Positions 60,362 to 64,000 of a stretch of 64,000 bases of DNA are shown here, one piece after another. The notes under the pieces were generated by a model. The model worked only from the letters and a program-made list of their open reading frames with translations, did no database searches and was not told where the DNA came from. Made by a program: the position numbers and the translations under genes. Source of the stretch: Botrimarina mediterranea (lineage in GTDB: Bacteria; Planctomycetota; Planctomycetia; Pirellulales; Lacipirellulaceae); assembly GCF_007753265.1 (NCBI RefSeq), contig NZ_CP036349.1, positions 372,001 through 436,000 of the forward strand, written 5' to 3'. Positions within the stretch are counted from its first letter, which is position 1; every line of letters begins with the position of its first letter.

Positions 60362-62308
60362 CTAACTGTCGTAACGCTCCAGAATCGGCGGCGGAGTGAT
60401 TGCCCCCAGGCCTAGTGACCCCACGCCGTCCGCTTCGCCTGCGGCGATTCGTCGGCCGAGGTCCGTGACTTGCTTGTAGTAGCGGTCGGGGGTGAGGCCG
60501 CCGCTTACTTTGCGACGTAGTTGCTGGCAGAGGATGTCGGCGGCGTCGCGGACGATCGGGTCGCTTTGCTGATTCGCGTAGAGCGCGGTCACCAGCATCG
60601 TGATGAGGTTCTGCGTCCGCAGGCTGAGATCGGCCATCTTGCACTGCCGGTCGGCGAGCTTGAGCTGGAATTTCTGCATCGCCGCGTCGATCTCCAGCGC
60701 CATCCGCGGCAGCTGGTAACAGGCGTACTTGGCATGATGCTGAAGCGCGGGGGCCATCGTCGCCGGCAACTCCGCTGCGCCCTGCCCGCCGAGCTTTCGG
60801 CCCAGCAGCCAACGCACATACGGGCCGGCGACCTTCGACAACACCCAGGCGTGCCGCGGGTTCAGCGGGTTGGGCTTTTTGATGCCGGCGGCGGCCATCG
60901 CTTTGCCGACGGGCTCGAAGTAACGCTTGCCATGGTCTTTGACGAGCGACTTGAAGAACGCCATGCCGAGCATCTCGCCCTCGCCCTCGTAGATGCAGGG
61001 AGCGAGGTAGTCGTGCACGTTGTCGCCGAACGGGTGCCCGGCAAGGAACGACCGGCCGCCGTGCGTCTTCATGAACAGTTCGATCGCCGCGTGCTTCTGC
61101 GCCTCCGATCCAAAGATCTTGGCGATGATGCACTCCATCTCGCCGCGGTAGCCGAGGTCGAGCAGGTTCGCGCACCAGGTCACCAGCGCGTCGGCGCCGA
61201 CGATGAGGCCCGCCATCTCGCCGAGGCGGCGCTCGACCAGCTCGCGGCGGACGATCGGCTCGCTGTACGTGACGCGGTACTCGGCCCAGGGCAGCATCGA
61301 CTTGAGCATCAGCCGCATGGTGCCCGCCGCGTTCGCACACAGCGACACGCGGCCCAGGTTGAGGCCGTGGTACGCGATGGTGAGGCCGTCCCCTTTCGGC
61401 GGCGTCAGCAGGTTGCCGCGCGGAACGCGGAAGTCCTTGAAGAGGATGCCGCGGTTGTAGAGATGCCGCAGCGCGAAGATCTCGTACTTCTTGAGTTGGA
61501 AGTGCTCGTTCTCTTCGTCGGGCAGATCGACGATGATCACCGCTGGCTTGCCATCCACCAGGCACACGAGGCCAATCGTGCGCCCCGGCCGGACGTTCGA
61601 GATGAAGAGCTTCTCGCCGTTGATGACGTAGTCGTCGCCATCGAGCACCGCGGTGGTCTTCAGCGCCGTGAGATCGCTGCCGGCGCCGGGCTCCGTCAGC
61701 GCGAACGCGCTGAGGCGTTCTCCCGAGGCGAGTCTTGGCAGCCACAGGCGTTTCTGCTCTTCGGTCCCGAACGTCTTCACCGGATCGACCGCGCCGATAC
61801 AGCCGTGGATCGAGGCGAGGCCGGCGATGGTGCCGTCGAGCGTCGCCATCTGCGTCAAGAACCGCGCGACGGCGGTGAACTCGGCGCCGAAGCCGCCGTA
61901 CTCATTATCGACGAGCAGGCCCCAGTAGCCCGCTTGGCCCAACTCATCAAGCACCTCTTCACGGACACGCTCATCTTCGTTGTAGAGGGTGCCGGCGTCT
62001 TTGTGACGGCGCACAACATCGAGCGACGCCTGCATGATGTGCTCGACCTCCTCGGGAACCCCCGCGGGCGTGCCGACGAACTCCGCCGCCGGGACCCGGC
62101 GTTCCCACACGGCCCGGTGGGCGGGGCTGTTGACGGTCTGGTAACGGGGCGCGAACAGCGACTCGACCTGGTCGTCCGCCTTGTCGATCGCCCCGGTGCG
62201 CCGGGCCTCGTCGTCGCTCTTGCCGCCGAGTTTGAGGGCGGTCTCGGCGAAGGAGGCTTCGTCGGCGTGGGGGTCGTTGACGGGGGGCGTCTGGGTAGGG
62301 CTTGCCAT
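60362..62308 (-). CDS. Acyl-CoA dehydrogenase family protein
   Basis: A 648-residue FAD flavoenzyme that would oxidise acyl-CoA to 2-enoyl-CoA. I start at the ATG at 62308, which has AGGAGG upstream. The FAD signature [18 protein letters not shown], the central [11 protein letters not shown], and the YEGEGEML block (usually YEGT) support the family. An N-terminal extension of about 60 residues and a long C-terminal domain (residues about 480-648) make it larger than short-chain enzymes (about 380), like the very-long-chain/FadE-type forms. No other beta-oxidation gene is adjacent. Confidence 0.88.
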   Translation of the reverse strand: MASPTQTPPVNDPHADEASFAETALKLGGKSDDEARRTGAIDKADDQVESLFAPRYQTVNSPAHRAVWERRVPAAEFVGTPAGVPEEVEHIMQASLDVVRRHKDAGTLYNEDERVREEVLDELGQAGYWGLLVDNEYGGFGAEFTAVARFLTQMATLDGTIAGLASIHGCIGAVDPVKTFGTEEQKRLWLPRLASGERLSAFALTEPGAGSDLTALKTTAVLDGDDYVINGEKLFISNVRPGRTIGLVCLVDGKPAVIIVDLPDEENEHFQLKKYEIFALRHLYNRGILFKDFRVPRGNLLTPPKGDGLTIAYHGLNLGRVSLCANAAGTMRLMLKSMLPWAEYRVTYSEPIVRRELVERRLGEMAGLIVGADALVTWCANLLDLGYRGEMECIIAKIFGSEAQKHAAIELFMKTHGGRSFLAGHPFGDNVHDYLAPCIYEGEGEMLGMAFFKSLVKDHGKRYFEPVGKAMAAAGIKKPNPLNPRHAWVLSKVAGPYVRWLLGRKLGGQGAAELPATMAPALQHHAKYACYQLPRMALEIDAAMQKFQLKLADRQCKMADLSLRTQNLITMLVTALYANQQSDPIVRDAADILCQQLRRKVSGGLTPDRYYKQVTDLGRRIAAGEADGVGSLGLGAITPPPILERYDS

Positions 62309-62464
62309 GTCGCCTCCTCGCTGCCGGTGGTGAGAGAATCTGGGGCCACTTAATTGTACGCCACTGTAGGGGGGGCTGTTCGGTGGGGCGACCCTTCTCA
62401 GCGGCACGAAGTCGCCCGATAAAGGGGGCTGCGCTGTACCGCGTCGGCACGACGTGACCCGCGT

Positions 62465-62503
62465 GCTCCCTAGTCCCTGTCCCCCGGTCCCTCGCCCCTC
62501 CCC
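62465..62503. repeat. C-rich boundary repeat abutting the M29 aminopeptidase start
   Basis: CTCCCTAGTCCCTGTCCCCC then GGTCCCTCGCCCCTCCCC directly before the ATG, with no Shine-Dalgarno site. The same orientation relative to the gene is found before ybaB and ychF. Confidence 0.7.
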
Positions 62504-63613
62504 ATGCACGACCCCCGCATCGACAAGCTCGCCGAAGTCCTGCTCGACCACAGCTGCGAGCTGCAGGCGGGTGAGACCATCCTCATCGAAGCGATCGACC
62601 TTCCGGAGCCGCAGCTCGTCGTGGCCCTCGTGAACGGGGCCGCGAAGCGCGGGGCGATCCCGCTCGTGGAGATGAAGAACCAGCAGGTGCAGCGGGCGCT
62701 GTACGCCAACGCCACCGAGCTGTCGATGAAGCTCGCCGGTGGGCTGGAGCGCCACCGCATGGAAAAGGTGCAGGCTTATATTGGCGTCCGTGGCGCCGCC
62801 AACGGCAGCGAGCTGCGTGGCATCGCCCCCGAGCGGATGGACCTCTACCAAGAGCACTGGCTACGCCACGTCAACGACTACCGCGTGCCGAAAACCAAGT
62901 GGGTCGTGCTGCGGTACCCGACCGACTCGTTCGCCCAAGCCGCCGACACGCCGACCGAAGAGTTCGCCAACTTCTTCTTCGAGGTGTGCACGGCAGACTA
63001 CGCCGCGATGCGTGAGGCGCAGAAGCCGCTTGTTGAACGGATGCAGAAGGCGGACCATGTCCGCATCACGGCGCCGGGGACCGAGCTGGAGTTCTCGATC
63101 AAAGACATCCCCGTCATCCCGTGCAGCGGCGAGCGCAACATCCCCGACGGCGAGGTCTTCACCGCCCCGGTCCGCGACAGCATCAACGGCACGATCCGCT
63201 TCAACACGGGGAGCCGTTACCAGGGGACCGTGTTCAGCGACATCGCGTTCCTGTTCAAGGACGGCAAGATCGTCGACGCAACCGCGAACAACGCCGACCG
63301 CATCAACCAGCTGCTCGACTCGGACGAGGGCGCCCGTTATTGCGGCGAGTGGTCGCTCGGGACCAACAACCACGTGCGGCACCCGATGCTCGACACGCTG
63401 TTCGACGAGAAGATCGGCGGCTCGTTCCACCTCACGCCGGGCAACGCGTACGAAGACGCCGACAACGGCAACCGCAGCCGCATCCACTGGGACCTCGTCC
63501 TGATCCAACGCGCCGATTACGGCGGCGGCGAGATTTATTTCGACGGCGAGCTGCTGCGGAAGGACGGCTTCTTTGTGCCCGACGATCTGCAGGGATTGAA
63601 CAAGGGGCTGTAA
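62504..63613 (+). CDS. M29 family aminopeptidase (thermophilic AmpT/AmpS type)
   Basis: A 369-residue metallo-aminopeptidase that removes N-terminal residues from peptides in the cytoplasm. All six cocatalytic metal ligands of the M29 family can be placed: Glu210 ([11 protein letters not shown]), Glu282 (CGEWSLGTN), His309 and Tyr316 ([10 protein letters not shown]), His328 and Asp330 (RIHWDLV). Length is near the family norm of about 410, with a short N-terminus. The ATG directly follows a C-rich repeat. Confidence 0.93.
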   Translation: MHDPRIDKLAEVLLDHSCELQAGETILIEAIDLPEPQLVVALVNGAAKRGAIPLVEMKNQQVQRALYANATELSMKLAGGLERHRMEKVQAYIGVRGAANGSELRGIAPERMDLYQEHWLRHVNDYRVPKTKWVVLRYPTDSFAQAADTPTEEFANFFFEVCTADYAAMREAQKPLVERMQKADHVRITAPGTELEFSIKDIPVIPCSGERNIPDGEVFTAPVRDSINGTIRFNTGSRYQGTVFSDIAFLFKDGKIVDATANNADRINQLLDSDEGARYCGEWSLGTNNHVRHPMLDTLFDEKIGGSFHLTPGNAYEDADNGNRSRIHWDLVLIQRADYGGGEIYFDGELLRKDGFFVPDDLQGLNKGL

Positions 63614-63628
63614 TCCCCCAAATGAAAA

Positions 63629-63704
63629 GGCGAGCCGGTAGCGTTAGCGACCGGAGTGAGGCGGGCACCAGCTTCAACTCCGGGCGCTGACGCTTCCGGC
63701 TCGC
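63629..63704. repeat. Palindromic repeat, GGCGAGCCGG family, copy 2
   Basis: Opens GGCGAGCCGGTAGCGTTAGC and closes CGCTTCCGGCTCGC; same outer arms as 4367-4442. Confidence 0.8.
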
Positions 63705-63714
63705 AAAAAAAAGC

Positions 63715-63801
63715 TGTGGGAGGGGTCTCCAGACCCCGATTACGCGCACCACGCCGATTCGGTATGGACACCGTAATCGGGGTCTGGAGACCCCTCCCAC
63801 A
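63715..63801. repeat. 85-88 bp palindromic element, copy F
   Basis: Starts TGTGGGAGGGGTCTCCAGAC, ends GTCTGGAGACCCCTCCCACA, arms perfect. Forward-orientation centre (GCGCACCACG then ATGGACACCGTAATC). Immediately follows a copy of the GGCGAGCCGG family. Confidence 0.93.
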
Positions 63802-63869
63802 AAAATGTGATCGAACCGGGGGCTAAGGCCCCGCGGCTAATTGATTGTAGCGTTAACTTTTTTCCTTCA

Positions 63870-64000
63870 TCAGCGGAAATCGCCTCCTCGGCTTGGCGGG
63901 GTGTTGTCGGCCTTCTTCCCCGACTCTTCGATCAGCGCCTCCAGCACCTTCGGGTTGATCAGGTCTTCCAACTTGATTTTGCCGTTGTGCATCAACCGGG
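63870..64000 (-). CDS. C-terminal end of an unknown protein (5' end outside window)
   Basis: The minus strand is open from the window edge to a TGA at 63872-63870, giving at least 43 residues: MHNGKIKLEDLINPKVLEAL, then IEESGKKADNTPPSRGGDFR. An amphipathic helix followed by a short disordered tail is visible. No family could be assigned. Confidence 0.5.
   Translation of the reverse strand, partial: RLMHNGKIKLEDLINPKVLEALIEESGKKADNTPPSRGGDFR

Overview
The window is GC-rich, densely coded bacterial chromosome and looks like a planctomycete, most likely of the Pirellulales type. The pointers are: two PEP-CTERM proteins with N-terminal signal peptides, a TIGR03009-like secreted protein, many secreted proteins of unknown function, pseudopilins far above usual size, GTG/TTG starts and weak Shine-Dalgarno sites, and gene junctions packed with palindromic repeats. 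This is inference from family content; no rRNA is present to confirm it. I saw no tRNA, rRNA, CRISPR array, transposase or phage gene.

Layout. 1-2.5 kb: end of an unknown gene, then a GT4 and a WecG/TagA/CpsF glycosyltransferase for surface polysaccharide. 2.6-6.9 kb (minus): rpoN, ybaB, dnaX and SRP RNA; dnaX carries an A9 slip site that would give a short gamma form. 6.9-7.6 kb: a toxin-antitoxin pair. 7.9-11.6 kb: an L-lysine catabolic cluster (2-oxoadipate dioxygenase/decarboxylase, lysine 6-dehydrogenase, aminoadipate-semialdehyde dehydrogenase). 11.7-17.5 kb: gluQ with a palindromic repeat inserted in frame, a NagX-like acyltransferase, an ATP-grasp enzyme, a PEP-CTERM protein and ychF. 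17.8-24.4 kb: a secreted TPR protein, a secreted coiled-coil protein, an isolated PilB/GspE ATPase and a MATE transporter.

24.8-44.3 kb (minus) is the most unusual region. It is one nine-gene block: pilT, pilB/gspE, pilC/gspF, four oversized pseudopilins (GspG-, G/J-, H- and I-like), a 3014-residue GspK-like pseudopilin, and a membrane thioredoxin coupled to it by a 4-base overlap. It mixes a type IV pilus retraction ATPase with a type II secretion-like pseudopilin set. No secretin, prepilin peptidase or GspL/M gene lies in the window.

45-64 kb is mixed housekeeping and envelope content: GT4 glycosyltransferase, TIGR03009 protein, MFS transporter, outer-membrane barrel protein, HDAC-family deacetylase, secreted unknown protein, JmjC-like oxygenase, BioF2/CelD-like acetyltransferase, PEP-CTERM protein overlapping it tail to tail, secreted esterase, YtcJ-like amidohydrolase, DUF2442 protein, acyl-CoA dehydrogenase and M29 aminopeptidase.

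Across the window, nearly every gene junction holds a palindromic repeat from one of several families. The best defined is an 85-88 bp element with six copies. Several repeats enter coding sequence and supply stop codons, C-terminal residues, prepilin leaders or, in gluQ, an internal segment.
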